From: Stutzerimonas stutzeri KOS6
GTDB lineage: Bacteria > Pseudomonadota > Gammaproteobacteria > Pseudomonadales > Pseudomonadaceae
Length of the DNA: 64,000 nt
Direction of reading: 5' to 3'
Assembly (NCBI RefSeq): GCF_000307775.2
Contig: NZ_KK020675.1
Span: 809,281-873,280, forward strand
Of the stretch, positions 10,026 to 21,284 are shown piece after piece. The notes below the pieces were generated by a model. The model made no database searches and had not been told where the DNA came from. It saw only the letters and a program-made list of their open reading frames with translations. The translations under genes were made by a program, and so were the position numbers. Numbering within the stretch: position 1 is the stretch's first letter; each line of letters opens with the position of its first letter.

Positions 10026-10135
10026 GACAGGCTCCGCCAGTGGATGTGTCGAGTTCGGGGCCCTTGCCCCGCATTTGGAGAGCCCAAGCTTAGACGCTCC
10101 GCTCGCTCGAGCCTACCGGCTGATTAGGCCACCAT

Positions 10136-12047
<1,912 letters not shown>

Positions 12048-12065
12048 TGCCGACGGCGCCCGCCA

Positions 12066-14783
12066 TCAGGACGGGCCGGCGCCGAAGCGGCGCAACAACG
12101 CCTTCTCGATCTCCAGGATCACCAGCACCGCGCATCCCGCCAGCAATACCGCCATGCCGGAGCCCAATGCCAGGGCTTCGCTGGCGAACAGCGCCTGCAT
12201 GAACGGCGCGTAGGTGAACAGCAGCTGCAGGGCGAACACCCCGAATACCGCCACCAGCACCCGCGGCGTGCCCCTGACCCCCTGCAGGGTGAATGAAGGC
12301 GCCTTCAGGTAGCGCACGCTGAACAGGTAGAACACCTCCATGCAAACCAGCGTATTGACTGCCACGGTCCGCGCCGCCTCCACCGTTGCGCCGAGCGAAC
12401 GCATCCATTCGTACATGCCGAAGATGCCGACCAGGAAAAGCGCGGAGACGAAGAAGATCCGCCAGATGACGAATCGCGACAGCATCGGCTGGTCCGGGCG
12501 CCTTGGCGGGCGCTGCATCACGTCCGCCTCGGTCGGCTCGAACGCCAGCACCAGGGCCAGCGCCACCGAGCTGACCATATTGACCCACAGCACCTGCGCC
12601 GGGGTGATCGGCAGTGCGACGCCGAGCAGCACGGCCAGCAGCAGCGACAGCGATTCGCCGCCATTGATGGGCAGGAGGAAGGTCACCGTCTTGCGCAGGT
12701 TGTCGTAAACGGTGCGCCCTTCCTCCACCGCGTGGGCGATCGAAGCAAAATTGTCGTCGGCCAGCACGATGGCACCGGCCTGCTTGGCCGCCTCGCTGCC
12801 CTTCATGCCCATGGCAACGCCCACATCGGCCTGTTTCAGCGCTGGCGCATCGTTGACCCCGTCGCCAGTCATCGCAACCACCTCGCCATTGGCCTGCAGG
12901 GCACGCACCAGACGCAGCTTGTGCTCCGGGCTGGCGCGGGCGAAGACACGCGCCTCGGCTACGGCGAGGCGCATGGCCGCCTCGTCCATCTGCTCCAGCT
13001 CCGGCCCGGTGATCGCCCTGATGTCATCGCCCATGCCGAGCTGCCTGGCGATGGCGCTGGCGGTCACACCATGGTCCCCCGTGATCATCACCACCCGAAT
13101 ACCGGCCACACGACATTGCGCGACGGCACGGATCGCCTCCTCCCGTGGCGGATCGATGATGCCCACCAGCCCGAGCAGCGTCAGCTCGCGCTCGACATCG
13201 GCGTGTTCGATCACATCCTTGCCGGCCGGCAGCCTGCGCCGGGCCAGCGCCAACACTCGGCGACCGGCACGCGCCTGCTCCTCGATCTGCGCATGCCAGT
13301 ACGCCTCGTCCAGCGACCGCACCACGCCATCGGCCTCGAGCTGGTCCGAGCACATGGCCAGGATGCGCTCCGGCGCCCCCTTGACCAACACCTCGCTGCC
13401 GCCCTCGCAGGCATGCAGGGTCGCCATGAAGCGATGCTCGGACTCGAAGGGAATCACGTCCAGCCTCGGGCGATCCACCTGCAGCAGCGCGGGCGAGAGC
13501 CCGGCCTTCATCGCCAGGGTCAGCAGCGCACCCTCGGTCGGGTCACCGGCGAGCGTCCAGATCCGCTCCTTCTGGTGCAGGCTGGCGTCATTGCACAGCG
13601 CGGCGGCTTCCACCAGCGCGCGGACTGCCGGCGTGCGCGTCTGCAGCGACGACGGCTCCAGCGCTGCACCCTCCAGCAGCAGCGACCCTTGCGGTGCATA
13701 GCCAGCGCCTTCGACTTGCAGGGCCTGGCCGGCGCAGATCACTTGCTGCACGGTCATTTCGTTGCGCGTCAGCGTGCCGGTCTTGTCCGAACAGATCACC
13801 GTCACCGAGCCCAGCGCCTCCACCGCGGGCAGGCGCCGGATCACCGCATTGCGGGTCGCCATGCGTTGCACACCGATGGCCAGGGTGATGGTCATGATTG
13901 CCGGCAACCCCTCCGGAATCGCCGCCACCGAAAGCCCTACGGCAGCCATGAACATCTCGCCGGCGCCCATTCCGCGTACCAGCGTGCCGAACAGGAACAG
14001 CAGCACGCCGGCAGCCAGAATGACCACGGTCAGGGCTCGACCGATCTCAGCCATCTTGCGCAGCAGGGGCGTGGTGCCCTGCTCCACCGACTCCAGCATC
14101 CGCCCGATGCGGCCGATCTCGGTCGTCGCACCAGTGGCGACCACCACCGCGCGGGCCTGGCCCTGAGTCACCAGCGTGCCGGCATAGCCCATGCCGAGGC
14201 GATCACCGATGGCCGCATCGTCGGCCACCGCATCGACCTGCTTGTCCACCGGCGCCGACTCCCCGGTCAGCGCCGCCTCGTCGATACGCAGGTTGCGCGC
14301 CTGCAGCAGCCGTACATCGGCCGGCAGGCTGTCGCCGGAGGCCAGCAGCACCACGTCGCCCGGAACCAGCTCGGCGGCATCGATGTCCTGCTGGCGGCCG
14401 TCGCGCAGCACCACGGCGTGCGGCGCGAGCAAATGGCGAATCGCCTGCAGCGCCCTCTCCGCCTTGCCTTCCTGCACGAAGCCGATCACCACGTTGACCA
14501 CCACCACCGCCATGATCACGCCGGTATCGACCCAGTGCCCCATCAGCCCGGTGACCAGTGCCGCAGCCATCAGCACATAGAGCAGAAGGTTGTCGAGATG
14601 GCGCAGCAGACGCTGTCCGATGCCTGCTGGCCTGGCCTCGTCGAGACGATTGGGGCCGAACCTCGCCAGCCGCTCGCGAGCCTGTTCGTGCGTCAGGCCA
14701 GCGCCCGACGATTCCAGCGCGCGCAACACCTCGTCGGGCTGGCGAGCGTGCCAGTGGTTCGCTTGTAACGGCTCTGCGGACAT
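12066..14783 (-). CDS. P2-type cation-transporting ATPase (PacL/CtpF-like)
   Basis: This is a P-type ATPase of 905 residues. The order is: N-terminal cation ATPase domain ([24 protein letters not shown]), actuator loop with [12 protein letters not shown]4 with [14 protein letters not shown], phosphorylation motif [14 protein letters not shown], nucleotide-binding KGAPERIL, hinge [22 protein letters not shown], and a C-terminal membrane block. The M4 PEGLP motif points to the Ca2+/Mn2+/Na+ pumping P2 group. In M6 the sequence is [18 protein letters not shown], lacking the Asp that SERCA uses for Ca2+, as in CtpF-like pumps, so the ion is uncertain. The start at 14783 (MSAEPLQ) is preferred over an upstream ATG at 14846. 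Confidence 0.85.
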   Translation of the reverse strand: MSAEPLQANHWHARQPDEVLRALESSGAGLTHEQARERLARFGPNRLDEARPAGIGQRLLRHLDNLLLYVLMAAALVTGLMGHWVDTGVIMAVVVVNVVIGFVQEGKAERALQAIRHLLAPHAVVLRDGRQQDIDAAELVPGDVVLLASGDSLPADVRLLQARNLRIDEAALTGESAPVDKQVDAVADDAAIGDRLGMGYAGTLVTQGQARAVVVATGATTEIGRIGRMLESVEQGTTPLLRKMAEIGRALTVVILAAGVLLFLFGTLVRGMGAGEMFMAAVGLSVAAIPEGLPAIMTITLAIGVQRMATRNAVIRRLPAVEALGSVTVICSDKTGTLTRNEMTVQQVICAGQALQVEGAGYAPQGSLLLEGAALEPSSLQTRTPAVRALVEAAALCNDASLHQKERIWTLAGDPTEGALLTLAMKAGLSPALLQVDRPRLDVIPFESEHRFMATLHACEGGSEVLVKGAPERILAMCSDQLEADGVVRSLDEAYWHAQIEEQARAGRRVLALARRRLPAGKDVIEHADVERELTLLGLVGIIDPPREEAIRAVAQCRVAGIRVVMITGDHGVTASAIARQLGMGDDIRAITGPELEQMDEAAMRLAVAEARVFARASPEHKLRLVRALQANGEVVAMTGDGVNDAPALKQADVGVAMGMKGSEAAKQAGAIVLADDNFASIAHAVEEGRTVYDNLRKTVTFLLPINGGESLSLLLAVLLGVALPITPAQVLWVNMVSSVALALVLAFEPTEADVMQRPPRRPDQPMLSRFVIWRIFFVSALFLVGIFGMYEWMRSLGATVEAARTVAVNTLVCMEVFYLFSVRYLKAPSFTLQGVRGTPRVLVAVFGVFALQLLFTYAPFMQALFASEALALGSGMAVLLAGCAVLVILEIEKALLRRFGAGPS

Positions 14784-14993
14784 GTGATCTCCCCAGCTTC
14801 GCGTCAATGATCGGACGTGGCCAGGGCCTTGCGGAGGCCAGACCATGAAAGCCGAAGCGCATCAGCATGGCCATCACCGTGACACGCCTTGCAATACCCG
14901 GCTGGCGGTCGAATGTCGCATGCGAGACCGGCGCCCATGCGTGTCGCCGCCGCGCTATCCTTGTCCGCAGTCATGACCTACAGAGGATCTTCC

Positions 14994-15674
14994 ATGCAAA
15001 AGACCGCACTCATCATCGGCGCCTCCCGCGGCCTGGGCCTCGGCCTGGCAAAACAGTTTGCCGGCGAAGGCTGGCAGGTGATTGCCACAGTGCGCAATCC
15101 GCAGCATGCCGACGCGCTCGGCCAGATAGCGCAACTGCGCGTGGAAACCCTGGACATGGACGACGCAAGAAGCGTAGACGAACTGGCCACGCGCCTGGCC
15201 GGCACCCGACTGGATGTGCTGTTCGTCAACGCAGGGATCGCCGGTCCGCAGGGCAAGCCGGCAACCCAGGCGAGCGAGGCGGAAGTAGGCCAGCTGTTCT
15301 TCACCAACGCGGTAGCCCCCGTGCGCCTGGCCGAACGCCTGCTGCCGCTGGTGGATGCCGGGCAAGGCGTGATCGTCTTCATGAGCTCCATCCTCGGCAG
15401 CGTCGAAACCGGCCCCGGCATGGGCATGGACCTCTACGGTGCGAGCAAGGCCGCGCTGAATCACCTGACGCGCACCTTCGTTGCCGGCCTCGGCGAGACC
15501 AAGCTGACCGTACTGTCGATGCATCCGGGCTGGGTGAAGACCGACATGGGCGGCGACCAGGCCCCGCTGGATGTCGAGACCAGTACCCGCGGCATACTCG
15601 AGCAGGTCACCCGCGCCATTGGCCAGGGTGGGCATCGGTATATCGATTACCAGGGGCAGGCGTTGCCCTGGTGA
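14994..15674 (+). CDS. short-chain dehydrogenase/reductase
   Basis: This is a Rossmann-fold SDR of 226 residues. The cofactor motif is LIIGASRGLGLGLAKQF (TGxxxGxG type). DMDD precedes the acidic site, NAGIAG is the structural Asn motif, and the catalytic set is S in FMSSILGS and Y-x-x-x-K in YGASKAALN. Arg in ATVRNPQ after beta-2 suggests NADP(H). It uses the ATG at 14994 with AGAGGA 9 nt upstream. The substrate is unknown. It stands alone between the ATPase gene and the 8-oxoguanine deaminase gene. Confidence 0.85.
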   Translation: MQKTALIIGASRGLGLGLAKQFAGEGWQVIATVRNPQHADALGQIAQLRVETLDMDDARSVDELATRLAGTRLDVLFVNAGIAGPQGKPATQASEAEVGQLFFTNAVAPVRLAERLLPLVDAGQGVIVFMSSILGSVETGPGMGMDLYGASKAALNHLTRTFVAGLGETKLTVLSMHPGWVKTDMGGDQAPLDVETSTRGILEQVTRAIGQGGHRYIDYQGQALPW

Positions 15675-15913
15675 GCAGGCAAGAGTTGCCATGAGGATCA
15701 GACCGACCGTGAACGGACTCATCCCGGTGAGCTCCATTCGCGGTCAAGCCGCTCCCACCAATGAGCCCCCTGCCAAGCCCCTGTGACAAATCCACTCCAA
15801 ACCTTTATCTTCCTCCCCCGGCAAGGCATCCATGCCTGCGCCCCCCTGGATCAGCAGACAGGGCATAACTGAGCTGGCTACTCTGAACCCAACCATTCAG
15901 GAGAAAGCCGGCC

Positions 15914-17269
15914 ATGGCTGCTCATCGTATCTGGATCAAGAACCCCCTCGCCCTGTTCACCGCCAACGACCTCCGCGCCCCGGGTGGGCTGGTGATCGAA
16001 AATGGCGTCATCAGCGAAATGCTTGCCGCTGGCGCCTCGCCTGCGCTGCCTGTGGACGAAACCTTCGACGCCCGCGAACACGTGGTGCTGCCCGGCCTGG
16101 TCAATACCCACCATCACTTCTACCAGACGCTCACGCGCGCCTGGGGGCCGGTGGTCAACGAGCCGCTGTTCAACTGGCTGCTGACCCTCTATCCGGTCTG
16201 GGCCCGGCTTACGCCGAAGTCGCTGGAGCTGGCGAGCAAGGTGGCTCTGGCCGAACTGCTGCTGTCTGGCTGCACCACTGCCGCCGACCACCACTACCTG
16301 TTCCCTGCCGGGCTCGAGGAAGCCATCGACATCCAGGTCGAGGCCGTACGCGGGATGGGCATGCGCGCGACGCTGACGCGCGGCTCGATGAACCTGTCCA
16401 AGGAAGACGGCGGCCTGCCATGCAAGAGCGTGGTGCAGGACGCCGAGACCATCCTCGCCGACAGCGAACGATTGATCGATCGCTACCACGAACGCGGCGA
16501 CGGCGCGCAGATCCAGATCGCCCTGGCGCCCTGCTCGCCCTTCTCGGTCACTACCGACATCATGCGCGCCTGCGCCGATCTCGCCGAACAGCACGATGTG
16601 CGCCTGCACACCCACCTGGCCGAGACGCTGGACGAGCAGGAGTTCTGTGCGCAGCGCTTCGGCATGCGCACCGTGGACTACCTGCAAAGCGTCGGCTGGC
16701 TGGGACCGCGGACCTGGCTGGCACATGGCATCCATTTCAACCAGGTGGAGATCCATCGCCTGGGCGCTGCCGGCGTCGGCATCTGCCATTGTCCGAGCTC
16801 GAACATGCGCCTGGCCTCCGGCATCTGCCACACGCTGGAGCTCGAGGAAAAGGGCGCCATCATCGGCCTGGGCGTCGACGGCTCGGCGTCCAACGACGCC
16901 TCGAACATGATGCTCGAAGCGCGTCAGGCGCTGTTCATCCAGCGGCTGCGCTACGGCGCCGAGAAAATCACGCCGGAAAAGGTGCTGGGCTGGGCAACCC
17001 GCGGCTCGGCGGGCCTGCTCGGGCGCAGCGATATCGGCGAACTGGCTGTCGGCAAGCAGGCCGACCTGGCGCTGTTCAAGCTTGACGAGCTGCGCTTTTC
17101 CGGCAGCCACGACCCGATCGCCGCACTGCTGCTGTGCGGCGCCGATCGTGCCGACCGGGTCATGAGCGGCGGTCGCTGGCGGGTCGTCGACGGCCAGATC
17201 GAAGGACTCGACGTGCAGGGGCTGATCGCCGATCACCAGCAGGCGGCCCGGCGACTGATAAACGGCTGA
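15914..17269 (+). CDS. 8-oxoguanine deaminase
   Basis: This amidohydrolase of 451 residues is of the ATZ/TRZ type. Metal ligands are visible: NTHHHFYQTLTRAW near residue 71, HTHLAET with the metal His, H in WLAHGIHF, and the Asp of GLGVDGSASND. The text matches the 8-oxoguanine deaminase known from P. aeruginosa (PA0142 type), which converts 8-oxoguanine to urate, detoxifying an oxidised base and feeding the urate pathway encoded downstream. AGGAGA lies before the ATG at 15914. The next genes (BMP-type binding protein, oxygenase) follow in the same direction with gaps of 200 and 139 nt. Confidence 0.86.
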   Translation: MAAHRIWIKNPLALFTANDLRAPGGLVIENGVISEMLAAGASPALPVDETFDAREHVVLPGLVNTHHHFYQTLTRAWGPVVNEPLFNWLLTLYPVWARLTPKSLELASKVALAELLLSGCTTAADHHYLFPAGLEEAIDIQVEAVRGMGMRATLTRGSMNLSKEDGGLPCKSVVQDAETILADSERLIDRYHERGDGAQIQIALAPCSPFSVTTDIMRACADLAEQHDVRLHTHLAETLDEQEFCAQRFGMRTVDYLQSVGWLGPRTWLAHGIHFNQVEIHRLGAAGVGICHCPSSNMRLASGICHTLELEEKGAIIGLGVDGSASNDASNMMLEARQALFIQRLRYGAEKITPEKVLGWATRGSAGLLGRSDIGELAVGKQADLALFKLDELRFSGSHDPIAALLLCGADRADRVMSGGRWRVVDGQIEGLDVQGLIADHQQAARRLING

Positions 17270-17279
17270 TCGACGACGC

Positions 17280-17338
17280 GCGAGGCTTGCACCAATGCAG
17301 GGCGCCGTGGATTACTGGCGCACCAGCGCAAGCCTCGC
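17280..17338 (+). repeat. long hairpin after the 8-oxoguanine deaminase gene
   Basis: The 11-nt arms GCGAGGCTTGC (17280-17290) and GCAAGCCTCGC (17328-17338) are perfectly complementary and enclose 37 nt. The hairpin lies 11 nt after the stop codon. It lacks a T-run, so it is not a classical terminator. It may stabilise the upstream mRNA or attenuate readthrough into the BMP gene. A smaller hairpin (GCGCCG/CGGCGC) follows near 17367. Confidence 0.5.
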
Positions 17339-17469
17339 CCTGGCTTCACCGCCGAGGCGGGGGCGCCGTATTTCGGCGCAGTGAAGGTATCTGTCCAGTT
17401 GGTCAGCTTTTTGCTAATCGACTATCAGCCAACACAGGCTCAAGCCAGACAACAGGAGCGTCACCCGCC

Positions 17470-18561
17470 ATGCAGAACAACCCACGCAAAACCCTGCTGC
17501 GTACCCTCGCCGCAGCGATCGGCTTCAGCGCCGCCCTGACCACCGCTGCCGCATCGGCGGCCGACCCCCTGAAGGTCGGTTTCGTCTACATCGGCCCGAT
17601 CGGCGACCACGGCTGGACCTACCAGCACGAGCAGGGTCGCAAGTACATGGAAGAGAAGCTGGGCGACAAGGTCACCACCAGCTTCGTCGAGAACGTGCCG
17701 GAAGGCGCCGACGCCGAGCGGGTCATCCGCAACATGGCCAAGAGCGACTACGACCTGATCTTCACCACCTCCTTCGGCTACATGAACCCGACGCTGAAGG
17801 TCGCCAAGCAATTCCCGAACGTCACCTTCGAGCACGCCACCGGCTACAAGCAGGCGAAGAACGTCGGCACCTACCTGACCCGCTCCTATGAAGGTCGCTA
17901 TGTCGGCGGCTTCCTCGCGGCGAAGATGACCAAGAGCAAGAAGATCGGCTACATCGCCTCCTTCCCGATTCCGGAAGTGATCCGCGACATCAACTCCATC
18001 CAGCTGGCCCTGGACAAGTACAACCCCGGCACCGAGATCAAGGTGGTGTGGGTCAACACCTGGTTCGATCCGGGCAAGGAAGCCGATGCCGCCAACGCAC
18101 TGATCGACCAGGGCGTCGACGTGATCTTCCAGCACACCGACAGCCCGGCCCCCATCCAGGCCGCCGAGCGCCGTGGCGTCTACTCCGTCGGCTATGCCTC
18201 GGACATGCAGCACTTCGGGCCCAAGGCCGTGCTGACCTCCATCGTCAACGACTGGGGCCCGCACTACACCAAGTCCGCCGAAGCGGTGATCGCCGGCAAC
18301 TGGAAGTCCGAGGACTTCTGGGGCGGTCTGGCCCAGGACAGCATCAGCCTGCCGATCAGCGATCTGGTGCCGGCCGATGTGAAGGCCGAAGCCGAGGCGA
18401 TCATCGCCAGCATCAAGAGCGGTGACTTCCACCCGTTCACCGGCCCGATCAAGGACCAGGCTGGTGAAGTGCGCATCGCCGAGGGCGCGACTGCCAGCAT
18501 CAAGGATCTCGCCTCGATGAACTACTACGTCGAAGGCGTCAAGGCCGAGATGCCGAAGTAA
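17470..18561 (+). CDS. BMP-family ABC transporter substrate-binding protein
   Basis: This periplasmic protein has 363 residues. A Sec signal (LLRTLAAAIGFSAALTTAAA, cleavage after ASA at about residue 31) is followed by LKVGFVYIGPIGDHGWTYQHE, the typical BMP/PnrA opening that binds nucleosides or related bases. The segments FATSFGYMNP-like FTTSFGYMNPTLKVAKQFP and HTDSPAPIQAAE also match. There is no lipobox, so it is soluble. No permease or ATPase gene for an ABC importer lies nearby, so partners must be elsewhere. Its place between two purine genes suggests a purine or nucleoside ligand, which is inference. AGGAG at 17454-17458 precedes the ATG. Confidence 0.85.
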   Translation: MQNNPRKTLLRTLAAAIGFSAALTTAAASAADPLKVGFVYIGPIGDHGWTYQHEQGRKYMEEKLGDKVTTSFVENVPEGADAERVIRNMAKSDYDLIFTTSFGYMNPTLKVAKQFPNVTFEHATGYKQAKNVGTYLTRSYEGRYVGGFLAAKMTKSKKIGYIASFPIPEVIRDINSIQLALDKYNPGTEIKVVWVNTWFDPGKEADAANALIDQGVDVIFQHTDSPAPIQAAERRGVYSVGYASDMQHFGPKAVLTSIVNDWGPHYTKSAEAVIAGNWKSEDFWGGLAQDSISLPISDLVPADVKAEAEAIIASIKSGDFHPFTGPIKDQAGEVRIAEGATASIKDLASMNYYVEGVKAEMPK

Positions 18562-18656
18562 GCGTTACCCGCGCCGGCCTGCTGCCGGCACACTGCGGAA
18601 TCTGCGTGCCGTCCCGCCACAAGGCGAACCGCACGCAGGGGGCATTGCCCTCGAAA

Positions 18657-18692
18657 GCCGCCGGTACGAGAAGACCGGCGGCGCCGTACCGG
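18657..18692 (+). promoter_or_regulatory. competing hairpins before the oxygenase gene
   Basis: Two mutually exclusive stems can form. One pairs GCCGCCGGT (18657-18665) with ACCGGCGGC (18674-18682). The other pairs CCGGTACG (18661-18668) with CGTACCGG (18685-18692) and would reach into the GGAG ribosome site at 18691-18694. This is seen by eye; a function in translation control is only a possibility in such GC-rich sequence. Confidence 0.35.
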
Positions 18693-18700
18693 AGTCAGCC

Positions 18701-19675
18701 ATGAATTCACTGCCCATCATCAACATTTCCCCGCTCTACGAAGCCGACGAGGCCGGCCACCTGGCCGTCGCCGAGGCAATCGATCGCGCCTGCCGCGAGT
18801 GGGGCTTCTTCTATATCAAGGGGCATCCGATCAGCGCCGAGCGCATCGCGACGCTCGCCGAACATGCAAGGCGCTTCTTCGCCCTGCCGACCGAGCAGAA
18901 GCTCGAGATCGACATCACCAGGAGCCAGCATCACCGGGGCTACGGTGCAGTCGCCACCGAACAACTGGACCCCAGCCAGCCGTGCGATCTCAAGGAAACC
19001 TTCGACATGGGTTTCCACATGAGCGCCGACCATCCCGACGTGCTGGCCGGCAAGCCGCTGCGCGGCCCCAATCGCCACCCGCCCCAGCTGCAAGGCTGGA
19101 GCGAGCTCATGGAAGGCCACTACCGCGACATGCAGGAGCTGGCCGGCACGCTGCTGCGCGCCATCGCCCTGGCACTGGGCATCGAGCGGGACTTCTTCGA
19201 CCAGCGCTTTTTCGAGCCCATCAGCGTCTTCCGCATGATCCACTATCCGCCGCGCAGCACGGCTTCCAGTGCAGAACAGCAGGGTGCAGGCGCGCACACC
19301 GATTACGGCTGCATCACCCTGCTCTATCAGGATCAGGCCGGCGGCCTGCAGGTGCAGAACGTCAAGGGCGAATGGATCGACGCGCCCCCCATCGAAGGCA
19401 CCTACGTCGTCAACATCGGCGACATGATGGCGCGCTGGAGCAATGACCGGTACAAGTCGACGCCGCATCGCGTGGTCAGCCCGCTGGGCGTGGATCGCTA
19501 CTCCATGCCGTTCTTCGCCGAGCCACATCCGGACACGGAGATCAGTTGCCTGCCGGGCTGCCACAGCGACGCCAATCCGCCGAAATACCCGAGCACCACC
19601 TGCAGCCAGTACATGCTTTCGCGCTTCGCCGCGACTTACGCATACCGACGCCAGGACGAGGCCGAGCCGGCTTGA
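18701..19675 (+). CDS. isopenicillin N synthase-like 2-oxoglutarate/Fe(II) oxygenase
   Basis: This is a cytoplasmic protein of 324 residues with the DIOX_N domain at about 1-120 (LPIINISPLYEADE, then WGFFYIKGHPIS) and the 2OG-Fe(II) domain at about 170-285. The iron site is the His and Asp of GAHTDYGCITLLYQD with the distal His of STPHRVVSP, and R-x-S in RYSMPFF binds the co-substrate. It resembles the oxidoreductase next to the 8-oxoguanine deaminase in P. aeruginosa. The substrate is not known; a purine or nucleoside is suggested by context. The ribosome site is GGAG at 18691-18694. Confidence 0.82.
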   Translation: MNSLPIINISPLYEADEAGHLAVAEAIDRACREWGFFYIKGHPISAERIATLAEHARRFFALPTEQKLEIDITRSQHHRGYGAVATEQLDPSQPCDLKETFDMGFHMSADHPDVLAGKPLRGPNRHPPQLQGWSELMEGHYRDMQELAGTLLRAIALALGIERDFFDQRFFEPISVFRMIHYPPRSTASSAEQQGAGAHTDYGCITLLYQDQAGGLQVQNVKGEWIDAPPIEGTYVVNIGDMMARWSNDRYKSTPHRVVSPLGVDRYSMPFFAEPHPDTEISCLPGCHSDANPPKYPSTTCSQYMLSRFAATYAYRRQDEAEPA

Positions 19676-19750
19676 GCACGCTTTAATTGAAGGAGACAAC
19701 GTGGGCGATGGCAATGAAAACCTCGCCCAGACTGCGCGCGCTCGCCACAT

Positions 19751-19787
19751 TGACTTTTGAGTCAGGAAATAGTTGACCGAAAAGTCA
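19751..19787 (+). promoter_or_regulatory. two tandem TGACY-N4-RGTCA operator-like palindromes before xdhA
   Basis: TGACTTTTGAGTCA (19751-19764) is a palindrome with perfect arms TGACT/AGTCA. TGACCGAAAAGTCA (19774-19787) is a second copy with one arm mismatch. Their centres are 23 bp apart, about two helical turns. The second overlaps a possible -35 (TTGACC, 19773-19778) with a 17-bp spacer to a weak -10 (TAGTTT, 19796-19801). Similar sites occur in two permease leaders in this window. The binding protein is unknown; the RutR-like TetR regulator at 44671 is one candidate. Confidence 0.5.
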
Positions 19788-19835
19788 GATAGCGATAGTT
19801 TGAGCATCAGAACAACAACAGTCGGAGGCATCGCC

Positions 19836-21284
19836 TTGATCCAGTTTCTTCTCAATCGTGAGCTGCGCAGCGAGCAGGCTCTCGACCCCAACACCACGGT
19901 GCTGCAGTACCTGCGCGAGCATCGCGGCAAAACGGGCACCAAGGAAGGCTGTGCCTCCGGCGACTGTGGCGCCTGCACTGTCGTGGTCGGCGAGCTGGTG
20001 GGCGAGCGCCTGCGCTATCGCACGCTGAACTCCTGCCTGACCTTCGTCTCCGCGCTGCACGGCAAGCAGCTCATCAGCGTGGAAGATCTCAAGGAGCAGG
20101 GCCGGCTGCACAGCGTCCAGCAGGCGATGGTCGACTGCCACGGCTCGCAGTGCGGCTTCTGCACGCCTGGCTTCGTCATGAGCCTGTTCGCCCTGCAGAA
20201 AAACGCAGGCGCGGTGAACGAATACGATCCGCACCAGACCCATGAGGCCCTGGCCGGCAATCTTTGCCGCTGCACCGGCTATCGTCCGATCCTCGAAGCA
20301 GCCGAACAGGCCTGTTGCGGCAAGCAGCCGGACCAGTTCGACGCCCGCGAGGCCGAAACCATTGCCCAGCTAAAGGCCATCGCTCCGCGTGAAATGGCCG
20401 AGCTCAGCGACGGCCAGAAGCGCTGCCTGTCGCCGCTGACCGTTGCCGAACTGGCCGAGGTCTACACTGCCAACCCCGATGCCCGCCTGGTCGCTGGCGG
20501 TACCGACCTGGCGCTGGAGGTGACTCAGTTCCATCGCGAGCTGCCGCTGATGATCCATGTCGGACAGATCGCCGAGATGAAGCAGGTTCAGGTCAGCGAG
20601 CGCCATATCGAGATCGGTGCAGCCGCGCCGCTGACCGACTGCTACGCCGCGTTGGCCGCCGAGTACCCGGACTTCGGCGAGCTGCTGCAGCGCTTCGCCT
20701 CGCTGCAGATCCGCAACCAGGGCACGCTTGGCGGCAACATCGGCAACGCCTCGCCCATCGGCGACTCGCCGCCGCTGCTGATCGCCCTGGGCGCCGAAGT
20801 CGTCCTGCGCAAGGGCGCCAGCAGCCGCACCCTGCCGCTCGAGGATTACTTCATCGACTACAAGGTCACCGCGCGTCAGCCCGGCGAGTTCATCGAGAAG
20901 GTCCTGGTGCCGCGCGCCGAGTCGGATCGTCTGTTCCGCGCCTACAAGGTCTCCAAGCGCCTGGACGATGACATCTCCGCGGTCTGCGGGGCCTTCGACC
21001 TGAAGATGAGCGACGGTGTGATCGCCGAGGCCCGCGTCGCCTTCGGCGGAATGGCCGCGATCCCCAAGCGCGCCGCTGCCTGTGAGGCAGTGCTCAAGGG
21101 TGCGACCTGGGATCTGGCGACGGTGGAGCAGGCCTGCGAGGCGCTGGCCAACGATTTCACCCCGCTGACCGATTTCCGTGCCAGCCGCGAGTACCGGCTG
21201 CTGGTAGCGCAGAACCTGCTGCGCAAATGCTTGCTCGAACAACATTCGCCGAAGACCGAGACGAGGGTGACCGCTTATGTCTAA
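19836..21284 (+). CDS. xdhA: xanthine dehydrogenase small subunit (2Fe-2S and FAD)
   Basis: XdhA carries the electron-transfer part of xanthine dehydrogenase, which oxidises hypoxanthine to xanthine and urate. I chose the TTG at 19836, because GGAGG (19824-19828) is ideally placed and the protein then begins MIQFLLNREL as in the family (482 residues). The plant-type ferredoxin cysteines are C39, C44, C47 and C66. The second cluster uses C105/C108 (QCGFC) and C143/C145 (CRC). The FAD domain follows at about 195-365, with VAGGTDLALEV and LGGNIGNASPIGD, then the CO_deh_flav_C domain. The stop overlaps xdhB by 8 nt. Confidence 0.92.
   Translation: MIQFLLNRELRSEQALDPNTTVLQYLREHRGKTGTKEGCASGDCGACTVVVGELVGERLRYRTLNSCLTFVSALHGKQLISVEDLKEQGRLHSVQQAMVDCHGSQCGFCTPGFVMSLFALQKNAGAVNEYDPHQTHEALAGNLCRCTGYRPILEAAEQACCGKQPDQFDAREAETIAQLKAIAPREMAELSDGQKRCLSPLTVAELAEVYTANPDARLVAGGTDLALEVTQFHRELPLMIHVGQIAEMKQVQVSERHIEIGAAAPLTDCYAALAAEYPDFGELLQRFASLQIRNQGTLGGNIGNASPIGDSPPLLIALGAEVVLRKGASSRTLPLEDYFIDYKVTARQPGEFIEKVLVPRAESDRLFRAYKVSKRLDDDISAVCGAFDLKMSDGVIAEARVAFGGMAAIPKRAAACEAVLKGATWDLATVEQACEALANDFTPLTDFRASREYRLLVAQNLLRKCLLEQHSPKTETRVTAYV

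Noticed and set aside
15878..17236. Minus-strand frame of 452 codons over the 8-oxoguanine deaminase gene
   Set aside because: The plus-strand frame has full amidohydrolase motifs; the antisense frame has no domain.
17134..17469. Upstream extension of the BMP-type gene
   Set aside because: The frame is open upstream but runs through the end of the deaminase gene and a hairpin; the ATG at 17470 starts a proper signal peptide.
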